DNA of 64,000 nucleotides from positions 1 through 64,000 of the forward strand of contig JAAFIS010000013.1 of the NCBI GenBank assembly GCA_013298695.1. The letters run 5' to 3'. A program made the translations under genes and the position numbers. The stretch comes from Betaproteobacteria bacterium (lineage in GTDB: Bacteria; Pseudomonadota; Gammaproteobacteria; Burkholderiales; Casimicrobiaceae). Shown here in pieces: positions 17,455 through 26,807 of this stretch (the first letter of the stretch is position 1; every line of letters begins with the position of its first letter). The notes under the pieces were generated by a model. That model was given only the letters and a program-made list of their open reading frames with translations, was not told where the DNA came from and searched no databases.

Positions 17455-17835
17455 TTAGCGTGGACCAGGGCCGCCTGGGAACCCGCCTGGGATGCGACCG
17501 GGTACTTTCGTGCCGCACGGTTCCACGTCATCGAATGCAAGACCGCCGCGGTTGCCAAGATTTGCGCCGCCCACGTTGGGGCCGACCGGAATCGGCCTTT
17601 TGCCAGTGCCGCAGTATTCGTCGACCATTGCAGCGTTGGCCGACGCACCGCCAACGCGCACTACGCCCGGATTGGCTTTGGGGCCACCGTATTTTTTAAG
17701 ATTTTCGATGTGGTGCGCCTGTGCTGCGGCGGCGTTCAAGGTCGCGGTTTGCTGAGCGACTTGCGGCGCGGCAGCGGCGTGAGCCGCTGCGATTGCGACG
17801 GCGATTACTGCGAGGGAGGAGGTAAAAGCTTTCAT
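17455..17835 (-). CDS. Small secreted Gly/Pro-rich protein
   Basis: A 126-residue protein with a clear signal peptide (MKAFTSSLAVIAVAIAAAHA, cleavage about residue 20-23). An Ala/Gln-rich helical part (VAQQTATLNAAAAQAHHIEN) leads to a Gly/Pro tail. Two Cys lie in similar settings (EYCGTGKRPIPVGP and EPCGTKVPGRIPGG), suggesting an internal repeat and one disulfide. AAGGAT stands 8 bases before the ATG. No known family recognised; periplasmic or extracellular location inferred. Confidence 0.7.
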   Translation of the reverse strand: MKAFTSSLAVIAVAIAAAHAAAAPQVAQQTATLNAAAAQAHHIENLKKYGGPKANPGVVRVGGASANAAMVDEYCGTGKRPIPVGPNVGGANLGNRGGLAFDDVEPCGTKVPGRIPGGFPGGPGPR

Positions 17836-17951
17836 TTCAGTATCCTTTCAAGAGAAGCGTGAATGACTCACACTGACTATGTCGAAAGGATTTCCGCCTC
17901 GGTTCAATACTTCGCAACAAAGCTTCGCCAGAATGCACTACGACGGCGAGA

Positions 17952-18233
17952 CTACTGGGTGTCCTCTACTTTCTTGGCGACGTGATACATCACACCTGCA
18001 CAAATGGCACAAAACCCGCTAAACAGAATTTGTATCGGCACAGCCAACGCGCGCATTTTCTCGACGTCGGGATCAATCTTTGGCGAAAAGAAAAACAACA
18101 GCACTTGCATCACCGGCACCAGCGCGAGCATGATCGCGGCGGCGTAACCAAACCGGGGATCTTTTTTCCAAAAGAAGATTGCGACGCACGCTACAGTGGC
18201 GACCATTGCCGCGTTGAGGAAGAAGTCGAACAT
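17952..18233 (-). CDS. Small membrane protein, unknown
   Basis: A 93-residue protein with three hydrophobic segments (LNAAMVATVACVAIFFW, AAAIMLALVPVMQVLLFFF, VPIQILFSGFCAICAGVMY) and a charged C-terminus. The length and helix spacing fit a small integral inner-membrane protein. No family recognised. It stands between the secreted protein gene and the GNAT gene, all on the minus strand. Confidence 0.6.
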   Translation of the reverse strand: MFDFFLNAAMVATVACVAIFFWKKDPRFGYAAAIMLALVPVMQVLLFFFSPKIDPDVEKMRALAVPIQILFSGFCAICAGVMYHVAKKVEDTQ

Positions 18234-18280
18234 AAACCATTATGCGACTTCAAACCGATCTGCCGAGCTAGAGATATCGC

Positions 18281-19075
18281 TCAACTGACGGCACGTTCGT
18301 AAAACGCAAGCGTTGTGAGCGCAGAAAAGCCAAGGCGGCGAAGAATCGGCTCGCTCTCGCTGCTTGCTTCCACTGCAAGAACACTCGCGCCGCGTTGACG
18401 CGCTGCGTGCGCACGCGCGACGAGGGTGCTGGTGTAGGCGCGCTGTTTCCGCCAATTAGTTTTTGTGGTGCCGCCGCAAAGCAGCGCAAACGCATCGCCG
18501 GGCTGATGAAACATGTAACCCGTACTAATCGCCTCGCCGTTTTCCGCAACACCAGCAAAGAAAACGATACCCGGATCGCGATCGCGCAGCAAAACGCGAT
18601 AGTCGTCGACATAACTCGCGTTGGGTTCATCCGGCCAAACGTCGTTCCAAATGTCGAGATACGCGTCGAGTGATGCCGGCGTCGTGAGTTGTTTCGCAAC
18701 GAACGTATTGTTTCGATGACGCGCTTGTGAAAGCGCCTCAATCAAACTCTCGACGGGCGTGACCATCAACGTCGAATGATCTTTTTCTTTGTAGCCGCGG
18801 TCAAGGAGCGCGCTTCGGATCTCATCGTGTGCACTGTCATGCGCGTAGAGTTTCCACATGATTTCCGCCGCGCGTCCTTGCACGAGCGCCCACTCTTCAT
18901 CGACCACGCTTGCAACGTTTTCGGACGCAAGTTGATGCCAGATAATGAGCTGTCGTGATTTCGTGTGCGCGGTGTACCTAGACAGAAACGGCGCTTGCTC
19001 TCGCGCGTAGCCAGCGACGATGGTATTACGACGCATTTCATCGTCGTAGCGTGCCAGAAGGTTGTTTTCGATCAC
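18281..19075 (-). CDS. GNAT family acetyltransferase
   Basis: A 264-residue protein. The C-terminal half has GNAT features: a substrate strand with GYMFHQPGDAFALLCGGTT, the acetyl-CoA helix KQRAYTSTLVARAHAARQRG and the last strand EPILRRLGFSALTTLAFYER. The N-terminal half (YDDEMRRNTIVAGYAREQAP) resembles the helper domain of two-lobed GNATs. The frame runs up to 19135, but those codons are part of a REP-like repeat, so GTG at 19075 is taken as start, without a clear Shine-Dalgarno. Substrate unknown. Confidence 0.75.
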   Translation of the reverse strand: MIENNLLARYDDEMRRNTIVAGYAREQAPFLSRYTAHTKSRQLIIWHQLASENVASVVDEEWALVQGRAAEIMWKLYAHDSAHDEIRSALLDRGYKEKDHSTLMVTPVESLIEALSQARHRNNTFVAKQLTTPASLDAYLDIWNDVWPDEPNASYVDDYRVLLRDRDPGIVFFAGVAENGEAISTGYMFHQPGDAFALLCGGTTKTNWRKQRAYTSTLVARAHAARQRGASVLAVEASSESEPILRRLGFSALTTLAFYERAVS

Positions 19076-19099
19076 GGGTTGCGGCCGTGTACGTTGACC

Positions 19100-19202
19100 G
19101 GTAGGGTGCGATCCCATCGCACCACAAGTTGACAACCACCAAGGCGGATCGTGACGCGTGTTAGGCGCGCATCTCGCGAGATGCGATTGGATCGCACCTT
19201 AC
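19100..19202. repeat. REP-like pair, GGTGCGATC type
   Basis: GGGTGCGATCCCATCGCACC at 19104-19123 is one palindrome. GCGCGCATCTCGCGAGATGC, followed by GATTGGATCGCACC, forms another at 19165-19198. The last bases reach the stop codon of ETF-QO. Confidence 0.55.
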
Positions 19203-20887
19203 ATCACCGAATACACAGGCCCACCGCCACCTTCGGGCGTGACCCAGTGAATATTTTGTAGTGGGTCTTTGATATCGCAGGTTTTGCAGTGCACACAGTT
19301 CTGCGCGTTGATTTGCAACTTCTTCGCACCCGCGATGCCTTCATCGTCAATGTATTCGTACACACCTGCCGGACAGTAGCGTGCTTCGGGGCCTGCGTAG
19401 CGCGACAAATTGTGTTTCACCGGAATGGTGACGTCGCGCAAACGCAGATGCGAGGGTTGATTCTCTTCGTGATTGGTGTTCGATAGAAACACCGACGAGA
19501 GTTTGTCAAACGTGATTACGCCATCGGGTTTTGGGTAGGAAATTTTTGGCATTTGATCGGCGGGCAGCAGCGTTTCGTTGTCCGCTTTGCCGTGACGCAG
19601 CGTCCAGCCCACGAGTTTCCCCAAACCCAGATCATTCATCCACATATGAATGCCGCCGTGGATCGTGCCGAAGGTCATGCCCCATTTGAGGCCTGGTTTC
19701 ACGTTACGAACTTTATACAAATCGTCGTACACCCAGCTCTTCTTCCAGCTCGTGTTGTACGCATGAAGCTCATCATGGCGACGCTCCGCCTTGAGCGCGT
19801 CAAACGCGGCTTCAGCGGCGAGCATGCCCGTTTTCATCGCGTTATGCGTGCCCTTGATGCGCGGCAGATTCACGAAGCCCGCGCTGCAACCAATCAACGC
19901 GCCACCTGCGAATGAAAGCTTTGGAACACTTTGCAAACCGCCTTCGTTGATCGCGCGCGCACCGTATGCGAGGCGTTTGCCGTTTTCAAACATCGGCTTG
20001 ATGTGTGGATGCGTTTTGAAACGTTGAAATTCATCGTACGGCGAGAGCCAGGGATTCTCATAATTCAAATGAATCACGAAACCGACGGCCACCAGCGGAT
20101 CGTTGTTTTCATTGGTCAGGTGATACAAAAACGAACCGCCACCCGTTTTTGAATCTAGGGGCCAACCCTGCGAATGCATCACCAGACCAGGCTTGTGTTT
20201 CGCGGGATCGATTTGCCATAACTCTTTGATGCCGATGCCATACTTTTGCGGATCAACGCCGTCGCGCAAGTTGAATTTCTTCATCAGCTCTTGCGAGAGC
20301 GAGCCGCGCACGCCTTCCGCGAAGAGCGTGTATTTCGCATGCAATTCCATGCCGGGCTGAAACTCGCCTTTTTTCGAACCGTCTTTAGCGATACCCACAT
20401 CGCCCGTTGCCACGCCGATAACCGCGCCCGCATCGTTGAAGAGCACTTCGCTAGCCGCAAAGCCCGGATAAATTTCAACGCCCGCCGCTTCGGCTTGTTC
20501 GCCTAGCCACTTCGACACGCGACCAAGCGAGACGATGTAGTTGCCGTGATTGTTCATGAGCTTAGGCATCGTCCAATTGGGAATACGCCGCGCGGAGGTT
20601 TCGGTGAGCACAAAGAACTGATCATCGATTACCGGCGTGTAAATCGGTGCGCCTTTTTCTTTCCAATCTGGAATGAGTTCGTTCAACGCTGTCGGATCGA
20701 TCACCGCGCCGCTCAAAATGTGCGCGCCAATCTCACCGCCCTTTTCGAGCACACAGACGGAGATTTCTTTGTTGTTCTCTGCCGCAAGTTGCTTCAATCG
20801 AATCGCAGCAGATAGGCCTGAGGGCCCACCGCCGACGATCACGACGTCGTATTCCATGGCTTCGCGGTCTTCTCTGATGCTGCTCAC
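19199..20887 (-). CDS. Electron transfer flavoprotein-ubiquinone oxidoreductase
   Basis: A 562-residue ETF-QO, which passes electrons from ETF (fatty and amino acid oxidation) to ubiquinone at the membrane. It has the FAD motif [39 protein letters not shown] and [20 protein letters not shown]. The C-terminal 4Fe-4S site is built from [10 protein letters not shown] and [13 protein letters not shown], four Cys in the usual order. The start is GTG at 20887, overlapping the TGA of the upstream GNAT gene (GTGA); an ATG at 20857 is the alternative. It fits with the thioesterase and CoA genes nearby. Confidence 0.95.
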   Translation of the reverse strand: MSSIREDREAMEYDVVIVGGGPSGLSAAIRLKQLAAENNKEISVCVLEKGGEIGAHILSGAVIDPTALNELIPDWKEKGAPIYTPVIDDQFFVLTETSARRIPNWTMPKLMNNHGNYIVSLGRVSKWLGEQAEAAGVEIYPGFAASEVLFNDAGAVIGVATGDVGIAKDGSKKGEFQPGMELHAKYTLFAEGVRGSLSQELMKKFNLRDGVDPQKYGIGIKELWQIDPAKHKPGLVMHSQGWPLDSKTGGGSFLYHLTNENNDPLVAVGFVIHLNYENPWLSPYDEFQRFKTHPHIKPMFENGKRLAYGARAINEGGLQSVPKLSFAGGALIGCSAGFVNLPRIKGTHNAMKTGMLAAEAAFDALKAERRHDELHAYNTSWKKSWVYDDLYKVRNVKPGLKWGMTFGTIHGGIHMWMNDLGLGKLVGWTLRHGKADNETLLPADQMPKISYPKPDGVITFDKLSSVFLSNTNHEENQPSHLRLRDVTIPVKHNLSRYAGPEARYCPAGVYEYIDDEGIAGAKKLQINAQNCVHCKTCDIKDPLQNIHWVTPEGGGGPVYSVM

Positions 20888-21381
20888 GACAGGCGTTTCC
20901 TCATTTTTAACTTGTCAAATCCATGATCGATCACCTCGAAACCGAGGCGCTCATATAAATTTCTTGCGGGGTTATCGCGAAACACGTTAAGCGTTATCTC
21001 GCGTGAACCTCTGGAGCGCGCGATCGCGAAAACTCTCTCAATTGCGCGTGAACCGATACCGCGGTTGCGCGCCGAAGCTTCAAGTTGGATGTCACCGATG
21101 TGGATTGCGCTCGCATCACCATCGATCCACAGCGCAACAAATCCGACGCGTTCGCGAGCGACGTAGAGCTCAAACAATTCGCGCGTGCTGGCGTGTTTGT
21201 CCCAAGCTTCGGCGTTCCAACGCTGACCTCGCTTCAGGAGATAAGGTTCCATGTTGACCCGGGCGAGTTCGCGGCAATGGTCCCACGCTTCCGCGCCCAC
21301 GGGCACGAAGCGCATTGCCTCGTCGACTGTGTTCGCTCTGCGAAGCGAGGCAACATCGACATTGCTGACGGTTAACTCCAT
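20884..21381 (-). CDS. GNAT family N-acetyltransferase
   Basis: A 165-residue single-domain GNAT. The acetyl-CoA motif is [18 protein letters not shown], followed by [20 protein letters not shown], the conserved motif B. Its stop codon overlaps the GTG start of ETF-QO by 4 bases, so the two genes are probably translationally coupled. The acceptor is unknown. Confidence 0.88.
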   Translation of the reverse strand: MELTVSNVDVASLRRANTVDEAMRFVPVGAEAWDHCRELARVNMEPYLLKRGQRWNAEAWDKHASTRELFELYVARERVGFVALWIDGDASAIHIGDIQLEASARNRGIGSRAIERVFAIARSRGSREITLNVFRDNPARNLYERLGFEVIDHGFDKLKMRKRLS

Positions 21382-21429
21382 CGGGAGATTATAGTTAGCG
21401 CTCTTCTACAAGACTTCGCTTTACTCTCG

Positions 21430-21906
21430 ATGGAAAGCTCCAAACAAGTTGTGCCGCACGCAGCGGTTGCGCCGTATTTCCCCAATGCGGGGCCGGTCAT
21501 GTATGAAACGCTGATCCCCGTGCGCTGGGGCGATCTCGATGCGTTTCAGCACGTAAACAATACGATTTACTTCCGCTACATGGAGCAATGTCGCCTCGAG
21601 TGGTTTGAAACGATTGGCATCGATGTGCCGCAGCTGGATCGCTTTGACATCGTGCCGAATCTGGTGGGTGCGGAGTGTCGTTTCATGCGAGCGATCACCT
21701 ATCCGGCGACCGTTCGAGTGACGATCGCCGCCGGCGAGGTGGGAACTAAAGTGGTGCAAACGCTGCATGAATTGTGGGTCGGCGACGTGCTTCATGCGGT
21801 AGGTGATTGCAAGCTTTTGTGGATGAGTCGCAAAACAAATCGCTCGGTGGATTTGCCCAGCGAGGTGAGAGAGAAATTGATGTTGCCGTCGAAGGCGGGC
21901 GGCTAG
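21430..21906 (+). CDS. Acyl-CoA thioesterase, 4HBT hotdog family
   Basis: A 158-residue hotdog-fold thioesterase. VRWGDLDAFQHVNNTIYFRY is the 4-hydroxybenzoyl-CoA thioesterase signature with its catalytic Asp. It then has RMEQCRLEWF-like helix residues (MEQCRLEWFETIGI) and closing strands. It probably hydrolyses short or medium acyl-CoA. The first ATG (21430) adds 23 residues before the domain; ATG at 21499 (MYETLIPVRWGD) is an alternative. It is divergent from the GNAT/ETF-QO pair. Confidence 0.88.
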   Translation: MESSKQVVPHAAVAPYFPNAGPVMYETLIPVRWGDLDAFQHVNNTIYFRYMEQCRLEWFETIGIDVPQLDRFDIVPNLVGAECRFMRAITYPATVRVTIAAGEVGTKVVQTLHELWVGDVLHAVGDCKLLWMSRKTNRSVDLPSEVREKLMLPSKAGG

Positions 21907-21962
21907 CGCGACTACAGTTTTCGGCGCTGATTATGAAAATAAATTTTCAGCTACTTTGCCGC

Positions 21963-22035
21963 TTTAAATGGGCGTAGCAGTGAATAAAGTAAATTTTCGA
22001 GAAGTTCGCTAAACCTTCTTTTCGCCCAATTAAAT
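21963..22035. repeat. Dispersed 3' element, copy 4
   Basis: TTTAAATGGGCG (21963-21974) and CGCCCAATTAAAT (22023-22035) form the inverted ends. The core has AAATTTTCGAGAAG. It lies 57 bp after the thioesterase stop. Confidence 0.7.
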
Positions 22036-22089
22036 AGGATTTTCGCGGCGAAAGTCATATTGTCAATCCTCAACTCCTACACTTCACCG

Positions 22090-24099
22090 ATGAAGGCAGA
22101 AAAACTTTGGCAACCGAGCGCGGAGCGCATTGCTAGTGCTCGCCTCACGCAGTTCACACACGAACTGCGCGCGAAGTACGAACAAAGTTTCCCCGATTAC
22201 TGGAGTTTGTGGCGCTGGTCGCTCGCAAACAAAGAGGTGTTTTGGCGCGAAGTGTGGCGCTTCTGCGATGGCATCGGTGAACTTGGCGAACGAGTTGCCA
22301 TTGATGGTCACAAGATGCCGGGCGTGCAATGGTTTCCCGATGGACGATTGAATTTTGCGGAGAACTTGTTGCACGGATTTGAAGGTGACGAGGAACTCGA
22401 CGCGCTCGTGTTCACGAACGAAGCGGGTGAGCATCGGCGCGTCTCGTGGCGCGAGCTTCGTGCGCAAGTAGCAGCGTGCGCGAGCGCGCTTAAACAGGCG
22501 GGCGTGAGCGAGGGTGATGTGGTCGCATCGCTGTTGCCCAACGTGCCCGAAGCCGCGATTGCAATGCTCGCGGCAACGAGTATCGGCGCAACTTGGTCTT
22601 CGGCGTCACCTGATTTCGGCGCGCAAGGTGTGTTGGATCGCTTCGAGCAAATTAAACCGCAAGTGCTGTTCGTTGTGGACGGTTATTTCTACAACGGCAA
22701 ATGGACGGATACGCGCGAGCGGGTGGCAGATATTGTGACGCGGTTGCCTTCGTTGAGTGAGGTCGTTTGCGTCGTGTCCGCTAACGCTGTAGAGGCGGCT
22801 CCGCCGCGAACACCGCTTGCGCAAGTAGAGGCTAATCGCGGCAAAGCCGCTCCTACAGTATTGTGGAATGACTTTCTTGCAAACGCACCCGCGCGAGAAC
22901 TCGCCTTCACCCGCGTGCCGTTCAATCATCCGCTGTTCATTGTTTATTCGAGCGGCACCACTGGCTTGCCGAAAGCCATCATTCACGGCGCCGGCGGCAC
23001 GCTGTTGCAAATGTTCAAAGAGCACGCGCTGCATGGAGACCTGAAACCACGCGATCGTTTGTTTTACTTTTCAACCACCGGCTGGATCATGTGGAACTGG
23101 TTGATCGCGGGTCTTTCGCAAGGCGCGACATGTTTGCTCTATGACGGGTCTCCATTTGCGCATCACGGTCGCGTGCTCTGGGATTTCGCAGAGGCAGAGC
23201 GCTGCACGCAATTCGGAACGAGCGCGAAATATATTGATGCGATCAAGAAACTCGGCGTTGTGCCGCGACGAACGCATGAACTCGCCCACTTGCGAACGAT
23301 TTATTCAACGGGTTCGCCGCTCTCGCCGGAGAGTTTCGATTACGTCTACCAATGCGTGAAAACCGACGTGCATCTCGCCTCGATTTCCGGCGGCACCGAC
23401 ATCATGAGTTGCTTCGCGATTGGCAATCCCACTCTCCCGGTGTATCGCGGCGAAATGCAATGTCGCGGTCTCGGCATGGCGGTGGATGTGTGGGACGAAA
23501 ACGCGAAGTCGATTGCGCCCGGTTCACCTGACATGGGTGAACTCGTGTGCTCGCAAGCGTTCCCGTCGATGCCACTGGGGTTTGTGAACGATCCCGATCT
23601 AACCCGCTACAAAGCCGCGTACTACGAGCGATTCCCTGGCGTGTGGACGCACGGCGATTGGTGCCAGCTCACGGAAAATGACGGCGTGGTGATTGTGGGG
23701 CGGAGCGATGCAACTTTGAACCCCGGCGGCGTTCGCATCGGCACGGCTGAAATTTATCGGCAAGTGGAAACGGTAGACGAAGTCGTTGAATCCATCGCCA
23801 TCGGACAGATTTTTAATCACGACACGCGCGTCGTGCTCTTTGTGAAGTTGCGCGACGACATCATGCTCGATGAAGCGCTGATTGAGCGCATCAAACAACG
23901 CATCAAAGAAAACACGACGCCGCGCCACGTGCCCGCGAAAGTCGTGCAAGTCGCCGACATTCCCAGAACCAAGAGCAACAAAATCGTCGAACTCGCGGTG
24001 CGCGATGTGGTGCATGGCCGCGTAGTAAAAAACGTCGATGCACTCGCGAATCCGGAAGCGCTCGAATATTTCCGCAGTCGCGCCGAACTCTTGAGCTAA
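22090..24099 (+). CDS. Acetoacetyl-CoA synthetase
   Basis: A 669-residue acyl-adenylate synthetase of the acetoacetate-CoA ligase family, making acetoacetyl-CoA from acetoacetate, ATP and CoA. It has IVYSSGTTGLPKAIIHGAGG (AMP motif), STTGWIMWNW, SGGTDIMSCF (family specific), GRSDATLNPGGVRIGTAEIY and the C-terminal IPRTKSNKIVE with the catalytic Lys. About 25 residues near position 234 come from two inverted REP-like arms (22788-22857) read in frame; this region lies before the AMP motif and is probably a surface loop. ATG at 22090 is taken over TTG at 22060. Confidence 0.92.
   Translation: MKAEKLWQPSAERIASARLTQFTHELRAKYEQSFPDYWSLWRWSLANKEVFWREVWRFCDGIGELGERVAIDGHKMPGVQWFPDGRLNFAENLLHGFEGDEELDALVFTNEAGEHRRVSWRELRAQVAACASALKQAGVSEGDVVASLLPNVPEAAIAMLAATSIGATWSSASPDFGAQGVLDRFEQIKPQVLFVVDGYFYNGKWTDTRERVADIVTRLPSLSEVVCVVSANAVEAAPPRTPLAQVEANRGKAAPTVLWNDFLANAPARELAFTRVPFNHPLFIVYSSGTTGLPKAIIHGAGGTLLQMFKEHALHGDLKPRDRLFYFSTTGWIMWNWLIAGLSQGATCLLYDGSPFAHHGRVLWDFAEAERCTQFGTSAKYIDAIKKLGVVPRRTHELAHLRTIYSTGSPLSPESFDYVYQCVKTDVHLASISGGTDIMSCFAIGNPTLPVYRGEMQCRGLGMAVDVWDENAKSIAPGSPDMGELVCSQAFPSMPLGFVNDPDLTRYKAAYYERFPGVWTHGDWCQLTENDGVVIVGRSDATLNPGGVRIGTAEIYRQVETVDEVVESIAIGQIFNHDTRVVLFVKLRDDIMLDEALIERIKQRIKENTTPRHVPAKVVQVADIPRTKSNKIVELAVRDVVHGRVVKNVDALANPEALEYFRSRAELLS
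22788..22857. repeat. REP-like inverted pair inside acetoacetyl-CoA synthetase
   Basis: TGTAGAGGCGGCTCCGCCGC (from 22788) pairs with GCGGCAAAGCCGCTCCTACA (to 22857). The second arm is the same repeat type as 10217-10240. The reading frame continues through. Confidence 0.75.
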
Positions 24100-24155
24100 A
24101 GATCCACAAAGAATTTCTTGTGAGCGCTGTTGATTTCGACAGCGAAGCAGTTTTG

Positions 24156-24184
24156 TTGACATTATTAGTCAATTGACTAATAAT
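24156..24184 (+). promoter_or_regulatory. Promoter and operator of the TetR-ABC operon
   Basis: Consensus -35 TTGACA at 24156-24161, a 17-bp spacer and -10 AATAAT at 24179-24184. The spacer and -10 coincide with a perfect 24-bp palindrome (24161-24184; half-site ATTATTAGTCAA). A TetR dimer bound here would block RNA polymerase, so autoregulation is likely. Transcription should start near 24191, the ATG itself. Confidence 0.75.
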
Positions 24185-24190
24185 GCAGAA

Positions 24191-24880
24191 ATGCCACGTC
24201 CCTCCCAAAATGCCGATCAAGCTTTGCTGCAAAGCGGACGCGAATTGTTTCCTCAGTATGGTTGCAAGGGGCTGTCGCTTCGTGCCGTTGCTGAGCATGC
24301 GGGTGTAAACGTAGGGATGTTTCACTACCACTTCAAAACAAAGGATGTGTTTCTCACTACATTGCTGCAAGGCATGTATGAGGAAATGTTTGCGTCGTTC
24401 TCGTTGAGTATCGGCAACGCAGAATCAACAATCGCCAAACTTCGCGCCGCGCTCACTACGCTCGCGCTGTTCGCGCGGTCCAATCGACGTGTTCTGGCTC
24501 GTGTCTGGATGGACGCGATACAGGGCGAAAAAGTCGCTTCCGATTTCTTTGCGAAGAATGCACCGCGCCACTTCTCGGTCTTGTTTCGCCTGTTGCAGCA
24601 GGCTGAAAGCGAAGGTGAAATTCTTGAGCTGCCACCGTTGCAGCGATTTACGCTGCTCGTTGGTTCGATCGTGTTGCCTATTATTTTGGTGAGCGGGCTG
24701 CTTGAATCGAGCGCGGAGCCGGTGATCCCGTGGAGCGCGTATGAGCAACAGGTGTTGAGCGATGCAGCAATCGCGTCTCGCATTGATCTAGTACTAGGTG
24801 CACTTCACGGCAAAGCTGCGCCTCTGTCGAGAATAGAGGAGCAGACCAGCTTAATAAAGTCTGAGAGTAGCGTGCGATGA
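24191..24880 (+). CDS. TetR family repressor of the ABC exporter operon
   Basis: A 229-residue regulator. The TetR helix-turn-helix is in LSLRAVAEHAGVNVGMFHYH, followed by FKTKDVFL; the C-terminal ligand domain is variable. Gene order and content resemble E. coli cecR (ybiH) with ybhG-ybhF-ybhS-ybhR. The ATG at 24191 is preferred over TTG at 24173, which lies inside the operator palindrome. No Shine-Dalgarno precedes it and the promoter predicts a leaderless message. The stop overlaps the next start by 4 bases. Confidence 0.88.
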   Translation: MPRPSQNADQALLQSGRELFPQYGCKGLSLRAVAEHAGVNVGMFHYHFKTKDVFLTTLLQGMYEEMFASFSLSIGNAESTIAKLRAALTTLALFARSNRRVLARVWMDAIQGEKVASDFFAKNAPRHFSVLFRLLQQAESEGEILELPPLQRFTLLVGSIVLPIILVSGLLESSAEPVIPWSAYEQQVLSDAAIASRIDLVLGALHGKAAPLSRIEEQTSLIKSESSVR

Positions 24881-25845
24881 AATCAGTGATTCGAGCCACC
24901 TTCGCAGTCATGCCGCTGCTTCTTCTCTCTGCATGCAACAAAGCGCCAAGCTCCGGTTGGTCAGGCTATATCGAGGGTGAGTATGTTTACGTTTCAGCGC
25001 CGATTGCCGGCGCACTCACAACACTCGGAGTGCAACGTGGGCAAACTGTTAACAAAGGCGTGCAGCTGTTTGAACTTGATTCGACCAACGAACGTGCAGC
25101 CCGCGAGGAATTGAGCGCCCGAGCGGGCGGCGCGCGTGCGCAAGCGGCGAACACCTACAAAGGGCGTCGTGGCGAGGAGATCGCGGTAATTTCGGCGCAG
25201 CTCGCGCAGGCACGTGCTCAAGCAAGTCTTGCGGTGAGTGAACTTGCTCGGCAAGAGCAGCTTGTAACAAAAGGATTTGTTTCTGCGGCGCGGCTCGACG
25301 AATTCCGCGCGAGCGCTGTACAAGCGCGCGCCCGCTTGAGTGAGCTTGATGCCTCGCTTCGTGTGGCGCAACTCCCCGCGCGCAGCGATGAGCGAGTGGC
25401 CGCCGACGCGAGCGCACAAGCCGCGCAGTTCGCGCTCAAACAAAGCGAGTGGCGCGAGCAGCAGAAACGCCAAAGTGCGCCGCTTGATGCGCGGGTGGTT
25501 GATGCGTTTTTTCGCCAGGGCGAATGGGTGAATGCAGGTCAGCCTGTCGTCTCGCTTTTGCCAACCGGTGGATTAAAAGTACGCTTCTTTGTTGCTGAAT
25601 CAGATTTAGCGTCGGTTGCGATTGGGCAACCAGTCGCTATTTCCTGCGACGGCTGCGGCGCACCGATCAGGGCGAGAATCTCTTTTGTATCTACACAAGC
25701 GGAATACACGCCACCGATAATTTATTCAAATACGCAACGTGCGCGACTCGTCTTCATGGTCGAAGCGCGCCCAGATCTGAGAGACGCCTCGCCCATCAAG
25801 CCAGGTCAACCGGTTGACGTTCAACGCGTTGCATCTGCATCATGA
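24877..25845 (+). CDS. HlyD-family membrane fusion lipoprotein
   Basis: A 322-residue periplasmic adaptor of the YbhG/HlyD type. The N-terminus has a lipobox (LLLLSAC, Cys near 20), so it is probably lipid-anchored. The biotinyl-lipoyl-like halves (VYVSAPIAGALTTLGVQRGQ and VVDAFFRQGEWVNAGQPVVS) flank a long coiled-coil hairpin rich in Ala, Arg, Gln and Glu (about 65-200). It links the inner-membrane ABC transporter to an outer-membrane channel encoded elsewhere. ATGA overlaps on both sides tie it to its neighbours. Confidence 0.9.
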   Translation: MKSVIRATFAVMPLLLLSACNKAPSSGWSGYIEGEYVYVSAPIAGALTTLGVQRGQTVNKGVQLFELDSTNERAAREELSARAGGARAQAANTYKGRRGEEIAVISAQLAQARAQASLAVSELARQEQLVTKGFVSAARLDEFRASAVQARARLSELDASLRVAQLPARSDERVAADASAQAAQFALKQSEWREQQKRQSAPLDARVVDAFFRQGEWVNAGQPVVSLLPTGGLKVRFFVAESDLASVAIGQPVAISCDGCGAPIRARISFVSTQAEYTPPIIYSNTQRARLVFMVEARPDLRDASPIKPGQPVDVQRVASAS

Positions 25846-26807
25846 GTGGCGATCCGGGCTACGCGATCAACGTGCGCGGACTCACCAAGCGCTACAGCGG
25901 TCGTGCGGTGGTCGATCACATCGATCTTCAGGTTCGTTCGGGGCGAATTTGCGGATTTCTTGGGCCGAACGGCAGCGGTAAAACGACGACGATTCGCATG
26001 CTCTGCGGTTTGCTGACGCCGGATGCGGGCGAGGGCACTTGCCTCGGCATGGACATCGCGACACGTGCTGCCGAGATCCGACGGCAGGTCGGCTACATGA
26101 CGCAGAAGTTTGGCCTCTATGAAGATTTATCGATTCGCGAAAACCTTGAGTTCATCGGTCGTTTGTATGAAATAAAAGATCGTCATAGCGCCGTCGATCA
26201 CGCGCTAGAGCGCTTGGGTTTGGTGGAACGGCAAAGGCAGCTCGCGGGTTCGCTCTCAGGCGGTTGGAAACAACGCCTTGCACTAGCAGCGTGTTTGATG
26301 CACGAGCCAAAACTGCTGTTGCTAGATGAGCCGACGGCGGGCGTTGATCCGAAAGCGCGTCGCGATTTCTGGGATCAGATTCATCAGCTCGCCGCGCAGG
26401 GGATCACCGTGTTAGTCTCGACTCATTACATGGACGAGGCCGCGCGCTGCCATGAGCTTTGCTATATCGCGTACGGTAAAACGCTTGCGCGCGGCACTGA
26501 GCGCGAAATCATCGCGCAGGCCAATCTGGTGGTTTGGTCTGTCAGTGGTACTAATTTGAACCCATTGGTAGAACCATTAAAAAAAGCACCTGGTGTGTTG
26601 AGCGTTGCGGCGTTTGGCAATACGTTACACATTGCTGGCAGCGACGCGCTAAAGGTTGAAGCGGCAATTTCAGTTTTTAGAAGTGACGCCCAATTTCAAT
26701 GGGTACGGATTGATGCGAATCTTGAGGACGTGTTCATTAGTTTGATTGGTCAAGCTCAAGATAATTTTGCTAGTAGCGCCGAGCGCAAACCGCGGGGGGG
26801 CGCGTGA
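25842..26807 (+). CDS. ABC transporter ATP-binding protein
   Basis: A 321-residue single-NBD ATPase. It has Walker A GPNGSGKTTTIRM, Q-loop YMTQKFGLY, signature LSGGWKQRLALAAC, Walker B LLLLDEPTAGVDP and switch His in VSTHYMDEA. The C-terminal 90 residues are the extra domain of DrrA/CcmA-type ABC-2 ATPases. E. coli YbhF carries two NBDs, whereas this one has one and must dimerise. It energises the ABC-2 permease encoded next. Confidence 0.93.
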   Translation: MSGDPGYAINVRGLTKRYSGRAVVDHIDLQVRSGRICGFLGPNGSGKTTTIRMLCGLLTPDAGEGTCLGMDIATRAAEIRRQVGYMTQKFGLYEDLSIRENLEFIGRLYEIKDRHSAVDHALERLGLVERQRQLAGSLSGGWKQRLALAACLMHEPKLLLLDEPTAGVDPKARRDFWDQIHQLAAQGITVLVSTHYMDEAARCHELCYIAYGKTLARGTEREIIAQANLVVWSVSGTNLNPLVEPLKKAPGVLSVAAFGNTLHIAGSDALKVEAAISVFRSDAQFQWVRIDANLEDVFISLIGQAQDNFASSAERKPRGGA

